Assembly (NCBI GenBank): GCA_964406465.1
Contig: CAYORT010000001.1
Location: 186,001-250,000, forward strand
Reading direction: 5' to 3'
Length of the DNA stretch: 64,000 bases
Source of the DNA: JAHEZL01 sp964406465
GTDB lineage: Bacteria; Bacteroidota; Bacteroidia; Flavobacteriales_C; GCA-002722245
The first letter of the stretch is position 1; every line of letters begins with the position of its first letter. Both the position numbers and the translations under genes were made by a program. This document shows positions 51,594 to 60,474 of the stretch, one piece after another. The notes beneath the pieces were generated by a model. The model was not told where the DNA came from and searched no databases. It was given only the letters and a program-made list of their open reading frames with translations.

Positions 51594-53102
51594 ATGGCGA
51601 AGGACAAGGATCATTTATTTGTACTTATTGAGAGTTTAAAGAAAACCGAAAAGGCTTATTTCAAGAAAATTAAGTCGGCTTTTGGCAACAACGACTCTTA
51701 CATCATGCAAATTTACAATGAGATTCAGCGCTTAGGCGACTACGACGAGAAGAAGATTATTGATAAGTTAAGTAAATCATCGCCTAAAGAATCATTTGCT
51801 GTAAAGAAGTTTGTTCTTTACAATGATATACTCGATACGCTAGCACATTCTAAGGCCAAATCACCTGATGTTTTATGGCAGATCAGCAGAAGCATTGGCC
51901 ATGGAATTATATTGAAGGATAAGCAGCTATTTCACGATGCCATAAGGATACTTCAAAAACCAGGTAAACAAGCTTTTGAGAACGAATTCTTTTATAAGCA
52001 ATTAGAGGTGAATCAGCTACTCATTGAAATATTTAGAGAAAGTAAGGCTCTTACCGATTTCAATGCATTGGATGAGTTGGAAGCGATTAGATACAACAAC
52101 TTACACATTAGCGAGCAGATTGGCAATGCCGAAAAATTTTTCATTCTTGCCGATAAGTTGCACAGAAAAGGAGAGTTATTGCGTCATACATCAAACAAAG
52201 AAATTTCTCAGGAAATTGAAAATCTGTATGCCGATGAGCTGCTAAAGGAAGAGAGCAAAGCGCTTAGTAAAACTGCCTTGGTGTGTTATCATTTTATTCA
52301 CTATTTAAAATATTTTACGCGCAAAGGGGGTAGCGAAAAAGCATTGTACCATTTAAAGAATATTATCGATTTACAAGAGCTCTTAGAGCGTTTTCCTTTG
52401 CGCTCGCGTTTCGTTCAAATGGGCAATTATGTGCGCATGGCTGTTGAAGCTCAATTTAAAGAAGAGGCAGGTAGCATGTTGCAAAGGATGAAAAAGATTG
52501 TAGATGAGGAGAAAGATATTTTCATTCATATTTTTTATTTCGTGCATGTCGACTTTTTCTATTTGCACTTTAAAAACAAGGAGTCGTATTTTCAATTCCA
52601 TCAAGAGATAGAGAAAACCTTCGAAACTTTGCCAGTCACTTCGGCTTTTAACATGGAGATCATGGATTTGAAGCACGCCCAGTTTCACTGTCAGTTTATG
52701 AAGGAGAACTTCAAGAAAGCTTATAACATTGCTAATTTTATAGACAATCAGCACAATTTGCATTCTTTTAAAAATGGAAAATTTTTAGAAAAGATTTTAA
52801 AAATCATTTGTGCTTATGAGCTTAATGATGCAGAGATGATGGCGGCAGAAATTAGAGCCGTGAAGTACTTATTAAAAACGATGGAGCACCCTCTCTCTGT
52901 TGAACTAAAAGTTTTTGAAACATTAAATAGTTTAAGTAAATGCGATACCAAGGACGATAAGATTAAAATTTTGAAAGCTTACAAGAGTGAGGAAAATGAG
53001 GCTGAACCCAAATTCTCCTTCTTGCTCAATAGCTTTAGATTTGATTTGTGGGTGAAGTCGAAAATTACCGGTTCCACCTATGTAGAAATGGTTTTTGCTT
53101 AA
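51594..53102 (+). CDS. Helical-repeat protein of unknown function
   Basis: 502 residues, no signal peptide, almost entirely alpha-helical and charged, with helix pairs of TPR-like length (for example FYKQLEVNQLLIEIFRES and FRFDLWVKSKIT near the end). I do not recognise an enzyme motif. It has the look of a conserved cytoplasmic Bacteroidota protein of unknown role, perhaps a scaffold. It is convergent with the O-methyltransferase gene, and the two overlap by 4 bases. Confidence 0.75.
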   Translation: MAKDKDHLFVLIESLKKTEKAYFKKIKSAFGNNDSYIMQIYNEIQRLGDYDEKKIIDKLSKSSPKESFAVKKFVLYNDILDTLAHSKAKSPDVLWQISRSIGHGIILKDKQLFHDAIRILQKPGKQAFENEFFYKQLEVNQLLIEIFRESKALTDFNALDELEAIRYNNLHISEQIGNAEKFFILADKLHRKGELLRHTSNKEISQEIENLYADELLKEESKALSKTALVCYHFIHYLKYFTRKGGSEKALYHLKNIIDLQELLERFPLRSRFVQMGNYVRMAVEAQFKEEAGSMLQRMKKIVDEEKDIFIHIFYFVHVDFFYLHFKNKESYFQFHQEIEKTFETLPVTSAFNMEIMDLKHAQFHCQFMKENFKKAYNIANFIDNQHNLHSFKNGKFLEKILKIICAYELNDAEMMAAEIRAVKYLLKTMEHPLSVELKVFETLNSLSKCDTKDDKIKILKAYKSEENEAEPKFSFLLNSFRFDLWVKSKITGSTYVEMVFA

Positions 53103-53884
53103 TATTTTAAAACGAAATCTTCTTTAACCTGTCCCTTCTTAAAGAAGACCATTCCCACAAAAAATAGGTCGATAGAAACGCTTACATCCGGATGAAGTTT
53201 AATTTCATTCCAAGCTTTTTCCATGCCGTCGCTCCAGTGCACATCATCGAAGATAATCACAGAACCTTCATTCACGTGCGGCAAGCATTGTTTGAAGTAG
53301 CGCACAGTTGGTTCATACTGATGATTTCCATCAATAAAAACGAAATCAAGTGAACTTAAATTTTTTAAAACCTTTTCAAAAGTGTCGTCGAAATTTCCAA
53401 CAGTAATTTGAATGTTACTTAGCTTTTGAGAATCGAAAACTTTTTGAGCCATTTTGGCGGTTTCCGGACAACCTTCTAAAGTGTTAACCATCGCCGATGA
53501 GCTGGCCGAGGCAAGGTAAGAGGTGCTTAAGCCTAAGGAGGTGCCCAACTCAACTATGTTTTTGGGTTGCATGTCAACTATCATTCTAAAAAACAACTTG
53601 CCATATTTTTCTGGTTTGGCAGCGTTTTTAGCAATGGCTTTTATCTTCTTTTTTTTGCCGTTGTTGTAAAGTGAACCCGCGCCAAAATCGGTGATGGTAA
53701 TTTCTGTTTCGTTGGACAACAATGCCTTTCTAACCGCCTTGATATTTTCGAAATGATAATAATTTTTATCTGATAGAATAACATCGCTATAAAACTTAAA
53801 CACAAAGGGAGAGTGCACACCATAACGAGTGTTGGCTACCACTAAATATTTTAAGTATTTTAAAAAGAATAGCAAATGATGCAT
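53099..53884 (-). CDS. SAM-dependent O-methyltransferase-like protein
   Basis: 261 residues, class I methyltransferase fold. SAM motif I is NIVELGTSLGLSTSYLA (residues about 112-128), acidic motif II follows as NTLEGCPETAKMAQ, and SLDFVFIDGNHQYEPTVRYF and SVIIFDDVHWSDGM are typical of the Methyltransf_24/O-methyltransferase group. The N-terminal RYGVHSPFVFKFYSDVI is common in Bacteroidota homologues. Substrate unknown. A perfect TATGTTTG -7 element sits 4 bases before the ATG, which would make the mRNA leaderless if used. Confidence 0.82.
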   Translation of the reverse strand: MHHLLFFLKYLKYLVVANTRYGVHSPFVFKFYSDVILSDKNYYHFENIKAVRKALLSNETEITITDFGAGSLYNNGKKKKIKAIAKNAAKPEKYGKLFFRMIVDMQPKNIVELGTSLGLSTSYLASASSSAMVNTLEGCPETAKMAQKVFDSQKLSNIQITVGNFDDTFEKVLKNLSSLDFVFIDGNHQYEPTVRYFKQCLPHVNEGSVIIFDDVHWSDGMEKAWNEIKLHPDVSVSIDLFFVGMVFFKKGQVKEDFVLKY

Positions 53885-53919
53885 GGTTCAAACATACATG
53901 ATTTTGGTGGATTGAAAAA

Positions 53920-54002
53920 AAAGCTGCCCCTATTGAAGAAGAGTGAGAGCCTGTCGGTTTGCCGAAGGTTGAGCTTCTAGAGCGAAGGGGCGGGGCAGCT
54001 TT
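53920..54002 (-). terminator. Terminator of gldM
   Basis: GGGGCAGCTTT (53992-54002) pairs perfectly over 11 bases with AAAGCTGCCCC (53920-53930). A 61-base loop holds its own small TCGG/CCGA hairpin. On the minus strand the stem is followed by a run of eight T, just after the gldM stop at 54009. Confidence 0.75.
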
Positions 54003-54008
54003 GGTTGG

Positions 54009-55607
54009 TTATTTGAGGATAACGGGAATTTCAAATGGGTAAGTTTGCAAATCTTCGCCAATTGTTGTTCCAATCAAATAAACAGTACTTCCTTTAGGCG
54101 CCAATCTTATTTTATCCTGAACATCTTGGGTGAAGACTCCATTATTTATAACTTTTTCAAAGAAGATATTAGCGTTGTGCCAAATTTCTATTCTGCAACT
54201 TTTGATTTTTGGATTTGCATTTATTGGAAAGTCAGGAGAGTATCTCGCATCTATTTTTCCATTTCCTATTAAATCAGTTTTTGATATTTTCCCCTTAATA
54301 ATGCCATTTCCCAACCAAATATCAGGCTTAGGCAACTGTTTTGCCTTCCATGCATAAGTGCCCATGGTTTCCCATTTGCCTGGAGCAATTTCTGCCTGAA
54401 CGGTGATTTTTGTGCTTCCTGCTTTGTTAGGCGTGATATTGAATTTCCCGTTGGAAATTTTGCTTACAGTGCAATTTTCGGCTGTTACTCTAAGCTTTTC
54501 ACTTGCAATTCCAGGAACAGAGATGTTGATTTCATTTGGAATTTTAAGATACATGATATTCAACTTTTCTGATGAAACCACTGCCGAAGGTTGCGCTACC
54601 AAAAATTTATTCTCAAAAGGATAAGTTAAATATTCGCCTTTTTTATGTGGGTTAGGATGAGGTATTCTAACCAATCCTTTCCAAGCATGTTCACCCACTG
54701 TGCTTTCTGTTTTTCGGTATTGTCCGAACCCATCTTTAATATCCAATGTGTCAACTTTTGACAGCCATTTTATTTGTCCGTTCTTCGCAAATAGCTCCTC
54801 ATCATATTCACCCACCAGAATCATTGGTTCTTGCGTGGTATCAGAAGCAGCCAAAAATATTTTAGCTTGAAATTCTTCTCCTCGCATTACATAAGAATTG
54901 TCGGTGAGAATAGCTGCTTGAATTTTATTGACTTTATAGTCGTTGATGCCGATATTTTCATACAGATAATTGATCGAAATCGACTCGGCATTGCGCAAAT
55001 ACGACTGTAGGTTGCTCAAATTGGCTGTTACTGCGGCGAGTGGCAAATGCTCTGAAATACCCGCCTCCCAACTCATTTTGTTTTCTTCGTAATCTACATA
55101 TTCATCGGTTGCCAGAAGCTCATTGATACTTTTAATGATGGCTTGGTCTTTTTTGTCGATGCTGCCCGTCATCAAACTTTTTAAATGCATGATTTTTTCT
55201 TTGAGCACTTTTCCATTTTCTTTTACCAAGAAATATTCTGCCGCAATATCTTGGTTGTCTTTTGCCTTGAGCACTCCCTTATCGTCTAGGCCATCTGTAT
55301 TTTCGATTAACCATTTTTTATGACTGTTAATCAAATCGAAAACCTCTTGGGTCTCCTTTTTAATTAGAGTGGCTTTTTGATGCGCTTCTTTGGCAGCTAC
55401 CGAATTAGTGGCGGCGGCACTGCTAATTTTATTGTACACAGGCAGCACATTGTTAGAGAAGTTGCTGGCTGTGAGGTCGATACCAGTTTCTAATTTTAAA
55501 AAAGCATCTAGTAAATCTTTCGATGCATTCATAGCCAACATGGCAAGTAGCACGAGGTACATAATGCCGATCATTTGTTGGCGCGGACTCAATTTTTCTG
55601 CTGACAT
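54009..55607 (-). CDS. gldM: T9SS/gliding motor protein GldM (PorM)
   Basis: 532 residues, similar to F. johnsoniae GldM and P. gingivalis PorM (about 515). The N-terminus LSPRQQMIGIMYLVLLAMLAMNAS is the signature single membrane helix (residues about 6-29) that sits in the GldL ring. A long helical periplasmic domain follows, then beta domains D2-D4 (NIMYLKIPNEINISVPGIASE spread over about 21 residues, and PKIKSCRIEIWHNANIFFE). GldL and GldM form the proton-driven rotary motor that powers T9SS secretion. Normally gldM sits in gldKLMN; here neither gldL nor gldN is adjacent, and it is divergent from gltB. It could be a second copy. Confidence 0.92.
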   Translation of the reverse strand: MSAEKLSPRQQMIGIMYLVLLAMLAMNASKDLLDAFLKLETGIDLTASNFSNNVLPVYNKISSAAATNSVAAKEAHQKATLIKKETQEVFDLINSHKKWLIENTDGLDDKGVLKAKDNQDIAAEYFLVKENGKVLKEKIMHLKSLMTGSIDKKDQAIIKSINELLATDEYVDYEENKMSWEAGISEHLPLAAVTANLSNLQSYLRNAESISINYLYENIGINDYKVNKIQAAILTDNSYVMRGEEFQAKIFLAASDTTQEPMILVGEYDEELFAKNGQIKWLSKVDTLDIKDGFGQYRKTESTVGEHAWKGLVRIPHPNPHKKGEYLTYPFENKFLVAQPSAVVSSEKLNIMYLKIPNEINISVPGIASEKLRVTAENCTVSKISNGKFNITPNKAGSTKITVQAEIAPGKWETMGTYAWKAKQLPKPDIWLGNGIIKGKISKTDLIGNGKIDARYSPDFPINANPKIKSCRIEIWHNANIFFEKVINNGVFTQDVQDKIRLAPKGSTVYLIGTTIGEDLQTYPFEIPVILK

Positions 55608-55825
55608 AGGGATAGGGTTTTAAAGTTAATTTTGCTTTTGGTGGCCAAACCATGGTTTCTGTGGAAACAATGCGTGATTTTTCAATTGGTAACAGCTTTT
55701 GATTTCAATTTTTTTTGATGCACATTTTTTTGTGCTCTTAGTGGTTGATTATCAGATACTTTCAAATTTTAAAACGGAAGCCTCAACTTTTTTCTATTTC
55801 CTTATGTTTTTTCTTAGCAATTGCC

Positions 55826-55833
55826 TAACTTTG
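55826..55833 (+). promoter_or_regulatory. -7 promoter element for gltB
   Basis: TAACTTTG, full match to TAnnTTTG, 43 bases before the gltB ATG. The -33 region reads TATG, a partial match only. The 269-base gldM-gltB gap holds no gene; in the rest I see only AT-rich DNA. Confidence 0.45.
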
Positions 55834-55876
55834 CCGTTCTTTTTCCGCCACATTTTTAATAAAGAATTGATTAGAT

Positions 55877-58800
55877 ATGACTGAGAATCAAGGATTGTAT
55901 GACCCCTCTTTTGAGCACGACTCGTGCGGGATTGGTTTTGTAGCCAACCTTAAAAACAAGAAATCAAATAAGATTATTCAGGATGCGATTGCCATGTTGG
56001 AAAACATGGAACATCGCGGTGGCTGCGGCTGCGAACCTGAAAGTGGTGACGGTGCCGGTGTGCTTATTCAGCTGCCTCACGACTTCTTCAAAAAAGAATT
56101 GAAGAAGCAAGGTGTGGAGTTGCCTGAGTTCGGACAATACGGTGTTTGTATGACTTTCTTTCCGAAGGATGTTATTGAACAACAGCGTTGCAAAGATTTG
56201 TTCGTGGAGTATTCTCACCGTTTAGGCTTTGATGTAATTGCTTTCCGAGTGGTGCCTACCGACAATACGATGTTGGGTAAAACTTCAAGAAACGTTGAGC
56301 CTCATGTTGAGCAAATCTTCTTGAAGTTCAATGAGAGCAACGATCCTGAAGCTTTAGAAAGAAGATTGTGTGTATTGAGAAAATATGCCAACCGTAACAT
56401 TCACCGCGAATTACCTACCACTTACGATAGCTTCTATATTTCTTCAAGCTCTTACAAGGTGATGGTATATAAAGGTCAGCTTAGAACCAACCAGCTTAAA
56501 CCTTACTACTTAGATTTACAAAGCAAAGAGATAGCTTCTGCAATGGCAGTAGTTCACTCTCGTTTCTCTACCAATACTTTCCCTAAATGGAGATTGGCTC
56601 AGCCTTTCCGTTTCATTGCACACAATGGTGAGATTAACACCATTAAAGGTAACGTAAATTGGATGCGTTCTAAGCAAGTGTTGTTGGAGAGTACTTTATT
56701 TACAGTGGAAGAAATCGACTGGATGATGCCAATTTGTGATATCAACCGTTCCGACTCATCTAACTTAGATAACGTTATTGAAATATTGACTTTGGGTGGT
56801 CGTCCGATGGCCCAAGTAATGATGATGTTGATTCCAGAGGCTTGGCAACAAAATCCAGATATGAGAGAAGAAAAACGTGCTTTCTATGAGTACTATTCTT
56901 CTATTATGGAGCCATGGGATGGTCCGGCTTCTATCTCTTTTACAGATGGTAAAATTGTAGGTGCAACCTTAGATAGAAATGGTTTGCGTCCTTCTAGATA
57001 TTGTGTTTTAGATGACGATACTTTAATCATGTCTTCTGAAGCGGGTTCATTGCCTGTTGACGAGTCAAAAGTGATTGAAAAAGGTCGTTTACAACCTGGT
57101 AAAATTTTCGTTGCCGACTTAGAAAAAGGACGCATCATTTCCGATAAAGAATTGAAAGACGAAATTTGTGCTGCTAAACCATACGGTCGTTGGTTGAAAG
57201 AGAACAAGCTTACGTTGAAAGACTTGGCTCGTCCGATGAAAAAAACCAATGTTCCAGCAAAAGGATTAGAGTTAACTCAAAAACAAATTGCTTACGGTTT
57301 CACTCGTGAAGATTTGTTCACAGTTCTTGAGCCAATGGCGAAAGAGGGTCAGGAAGCCCTAGGCTCAATGGGTACCGATACTCCATTGGCTGTTCTTTCT
57401 TCTCAAAGTCAGCCTTTAGCAAACTACTTCAAACAATTGTTTGCACAGGTTTCTAACCCGCCAATCGACCCAATTCGTGAAAAAGTGATTATGTCACTAT
57501 TCACCAACTTGGGTTCTCAAAAGAATATCTTGGCTGAAACGCCTGAGCATTGCCGTCAGATTCACTTGGATACTCCATTGTTGTCGAACGGACAATTAGA
57601 TAAATTGCGCAAGTTGAATGATGGTTCATTTAAATCATATACCATCAACGCAATATTTAGTGCATCTGATAGAGAGGGTACTTTAGAAAGTGCTATCGAT
57701 GAGATTTGTGCTAATGCCGAGCGTGCTACCTTAATGGGTTGCAACATCTTAATTATCTCTGATAGAAACGTAGATAAAAATACTGCTCCAATTCCTTCTT
57801 TATTGGCGGTGGGTGCTATTCACTCAAGCTTAATTAAGAAAGGGTTGCGAACTCGTACTTCTTTGGTTGTTGAAGCTGGTGATGCTATCGAAGTTCACCA
57901 TTTTGCTACATTGATTGGTTTTGGTGCCAATGCGGTGAATGCTTACTTAGCTGGCGACACCATTCGTTCAATGTTTGAAGAAGAGTTGGAAGCTGGTGAA
58001 ACTACCATCAAGAAATTATTGGGTAACTACAGCAAAGCTATCAATTACGGTTTGTTGAAAGTGTTCTCTAAAATGGGTATTTCAACAGTACAATCTTACC
58101 AAGGTGCTCAAATATTCGAAGCGTTAGGTATTGGTCCGGCTGTAATCGAAAAATGTTTTACTGGCACAGTATCACGTATTAAAGGTATGAGTTTCGACGA
58201 CCTTGCTAAAGAGGTGTTGATTCGTCACAAACGAGCTTTCCAAGATACAAGCATAGAGAAACACTTATTTATTGGTGGTTACTATCAGTGGAAAAGAAAA
58301 GGTGAAGCGCATTTATTCAATCCAGAAACTATCTCATTGTTACAAAAAGCTACACGTAACAATGACCTTACGGTATACAAACAATTTGCTCAAAAAATCA
58401 ACGATCAAAGTCAGCAAGCGCTTACACTTCGCGGCTTATTGAAATTGAAAAAAGGAAATCCAATTCCTTTAGATCAAGTAGAGTCTAAAGAAAGCATCAT
58501 GAAGCGTTTTGCTACAGGTGCGATGTCTTTTGGATCTATTTCTTTTGAAGCACATACTACATTGGCTATCGCAATGAACCGAATTGGTGGTAAATCAAAC
58601 TCGGGTGAAGGTGGTGAAGATGAAATTCGTTATGCTAAGAAAGCAAACGGAGATTGGGAAAGAAGTGCGATTAAGCAAGTAGCATCTGGTCGTTTTGGGG
58701 TTACTTCACATTACTTAACCAATGCCGATGAGTTACAAATTAAGATTGCTCAAGGGGCTAAGCCTGGTGAGGGCGGACAGCTTCCTGGACACAAAGTAGA

Positions 58801-60400
58801 TGAGTGGATTGGTAGAGTTCGTCATAGCACACCGGGTGTTGGATTAATTTCTCCGCCTCCTCACCATGATATTTATTCTATCGAGGATTTGGCTCAATTG
58901 ATTTACGATTTGAAAAATGCCAACCGTGCTGCTCGTATCAACGTTAAGTTGGTATCTGAAGCTGGTGTGGGAACTATCGCTACTGGTGTTGCTAAAGCAA
59001 AAGGTGATGTGGTGTTAATCGCTGGTTACGATGGTGGAACTGGAGCTTCTCCACTTTCTTCTATTCGTCACGCTGGTTTACCATGGGAACTTGGTTTAGC
59101 TGAAACGCACCAAACTTTATTATTAAATGATTTAAGAAGTCGTATCACTGTTCAAACTGATGGTCAGTTGAGAACTGGTCGCGACATCGCAATAGCAACT
59201 TTATTGGGTGCCGAAGAGTGGGGTGTAGCAACTGCTGCCCTTGTTGTTTCTGGCTGTATCATGATGCGCAAGTGTCATTTAAATACTTGTCCGGTTGGTG
59301 TTGCCACACAAGATCCTGAATTAAGAAAACTATTTACAGGTAATCCAGATCACGTAGTAAATTATTTCAACTTCATCGCTGAAGATTTACGTGAAATTAT
59401 GGCTGAGCTTGGTTTCAAAACCATCAACGAGATGGTGGGTAGAACCGACATGCTAGAAGTGAGCTACAACGAGCCACACTGGAAAACTAAAAACTTAGAT
59501 TTATCTCCTCTATTGTTCCGTCCGAATGTTGCTGAAACTGTTGGTACTTATAAAACAAAAGAGCAAGATCACGAGATCGAGAATGTATTAGACAGAAAAT
59601 TAATTGAAGCGGCTAAACCTGCTTTAACCAATGGAACTAAGGTTTCTAAAGAATACCCAATCATCAACTTAGATCGTTCTGTAGGCGCAATGTTGTCGAA
59701 CGAAATTTCTAAAGTATACGGTGGAGCTGGTTTACCTGATGGAACGTTAGATTTCAAATTTATTGGTTCAGCCGGACAAAGTTTAGGTGCTTTCACCGCT
59801 AAAGGAGTTAGATTCACTGTTGAAGGTGAAGCGAACGACTACTTCGGTAAAGGTTTATCGGGTGGTGAATTGATTATTTACCCTAACAAAAAATCGAAAT
59901 TTGTTGCCGAGGACAATATGATTATTGGTAACGTGGCATTCTATGGTGCTACTTCTGGTAAGGCGTTTATTCGCGGACAAGCTGGTGAGCGTTTCTGCGT
60001 AAGAAATTCGGGTGTAACTGCTGTTGTTGAAGGAATTGGAGATCACGGTGTAGAGTACATGACAGGCGGTAGAGTGGTGATTTTAGGTAAAACTGGAAGA
60101 AACTTTGGTGCCGGATTTAGTGGTGGATACGCGTTTGTTTGGGATAAATGGAAAGAGTTTGAAGCTAATTTCAACAATGAATTATCTGATATCGAGGCTT
60201 TATCTGCCGATGATGCTGCAGAGTTGAAATCGTTGATTGAAGAGCATTTCCAATACACTCAAAGTAATGTGGCTAAAAATATCTTGGGCAACTGGGAGAA
60301 AGAATTGAAGTTCTTTAAAAAGATTATGCCACGCGACTATAAACGTGTGTTAGAGAAAAAGAAATTAGAGAAAAAAGACAAAAAGGAATTAGTAAAATAA
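55877..60400 (+). CDS. gltB: Glutamate synthase large subunit
   Basis: 1507 residues, normal length. The N-terminal glutaminase has Cys17 in DSCGIGFVAN, which becomes the nucleophile after removal of a 16-residue propeptide. The FMN-binding TIM barrel includes KSNSGEGGEDEIRY and AGYDGGTGASPLSS. The 3Fe-4S ligands are in CIMMRKCHLNTCPVG. The C-terminal beta-helix (GGELIIYPNKKSKF, FVRNSGVTAVVEG-like GERFCVRNSGVTAVVEGIGD) completes it. It makes two glutamates from glutamine and 2-oxoglutarate and, with GltD, is the main ammonium-assimilation route with glutamine synthetase. gltD follows after 74 bases. Confidence 0.98.
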   Translation: MTENQGLYDPSFEHDSCGIGFVANLKNKKSNKIIQDAIAMLENMEHRGGCGCEPESGDGAGVLIQLPHDFFKKELKKQGVELPEFGQYGVCMTFFPKDVIEQQRCKDLFVEYSHRLGFDVIAFRVVPTDNTMLGKTSRNVEPHVEQIFLKFNESNDPEALERRLCVLRKYANRNIHRELPTTYDSFYISSSSYKVMVYKGQLRTNQLKPYYLDLQSKEIASAMAVVHSRFSTNTFPKWRLAQPFRFIAHNGEINTIKGNVNWMRSKQVLLESTLFTVEEIDWMMPICDINRSDSSNLDNVIEILTLGGRPMAQVMMMLIPEAWQQNPDMREEKRAFYEYYSSIMEPWDGPASISFTDGKIVGATLDRNGLRPSRYCVLDDDTLIMSSEAGSLPVDESKVIEKGRLQPGKIFVADLEKGRIISDKELKDEICAAKPYGRWLKENKLTLKDLARPMKKTNVPAKGLELTQKQIAYGFTREDLFTVLEPMAKEGQEALGSMGTDTPLAVLSSQSQPLANYFKQLFAQVSNPPIDPIREKVIMSLFTNLGSQKNILAETPEHCRQIHLDTPLLSNGQLDKLRKLNDGSFKSYTINAIFSASDREGTLESAIDEICANAERATLMGCNILIISDRNVDKNTAPIPSLLAVGAIHSSLIKKGLRTRTSLVVEAGDAIEVHHFATLIGFGANAVNAYLAGDTIRSMFEEELEAGETTIKKLLGNYSKAINYGLLKVFSKMGISTVQSYQGAQIFEALGIGPAVIEKCFTGTVSRIKGMSFDDLAKEVLIRHKRAFQDTSIEKHLFIGGYYQWKRKGEAHLFNPETISLLQKATRNNDLTVYKQFAQKINDQSQQALTLRGLLKLKKGNPIPLDQVESKESIMKRFATGAMSFGSISFEAHTTLAIAMNRIGGKSNSGEGGEDEIRYAKKANGDWERSAIKQVASGRFGVTSHYLTNADELQIKIAQGAKPGEGGQLPGHKVDEWIGRVRHSTPGVGLISPPPHHDIYSIEDLAQLIYDLKNANRAARINVKLVSEAGVGTIATGVAKAKGDVVLIAGYDGGTGASPLSSIRHAGLPWELGLAETHQTLLLNDLRSRITVQTDGQLRTGRDIAIATLLGAEEWGVATAALVVSGCIMMRKCHLNTCPVGVATQDPELRKLFTGNPDHVVNYFNFIAEDLREIMAELGFKTINEMVGRTDMLEVSYNEPHWKTKNLDLSPLLFRPNVAETVGTYKTKEQDHEIENVLDRKLIEAAKPALTNGTKVSKEYPIINLDRSVGAMLSNEISKVYGGAGLPDGTLDFKFIGSAGQSLGAFTAKGVRFTVEGEANDYFGKGLSGGELIIYPNKKSKFVAEDNMIIGNVAFYGATSGKAFIRGQAGERFCVRNSGVTAVVEGIGDHGVEYMTGGRVVILGKTGRNFGAGFSGGYAFVWDKWKEFEANFNNELSDIEALSADDAAELKSLIEEHFQYTQSNVAKNILGNWEKELKFFKKIMPRDYKRVLEKKKLEKKDKKELVK

Positions 60401-60417
60401 TTCTAAATTTTGAGTTC

Positions 60418-60470
60418 TTAATTCTTAGTTGCTAGGAATTAAAAATTAAAAATTGGAAATTAAAAATTAA
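60418..60470 (+). repeat. AT-rich AATTAAAAATT repeat tract between gltB and gltD
   Basis: The gltB-gltD gap is made of AT-rich units: AATTAAAAATTAAAAATTGG followed by AAATTAAAAATTAA, preceded by the partly complementary TTCTTAATTCTTAG. Tracts like this occur between Bacteroidota genes. It may give an imperfect hairpin or contribute to ribosome access for gltD. Confidence 0.4.
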
Positions 60471-60474
60471 TAAG

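Noticed and set aside
52383..52763. 126-codon minus-strand frame
   Set aside because: Antisense shadow of the helical-repeat gene; no motif, and poor start context.
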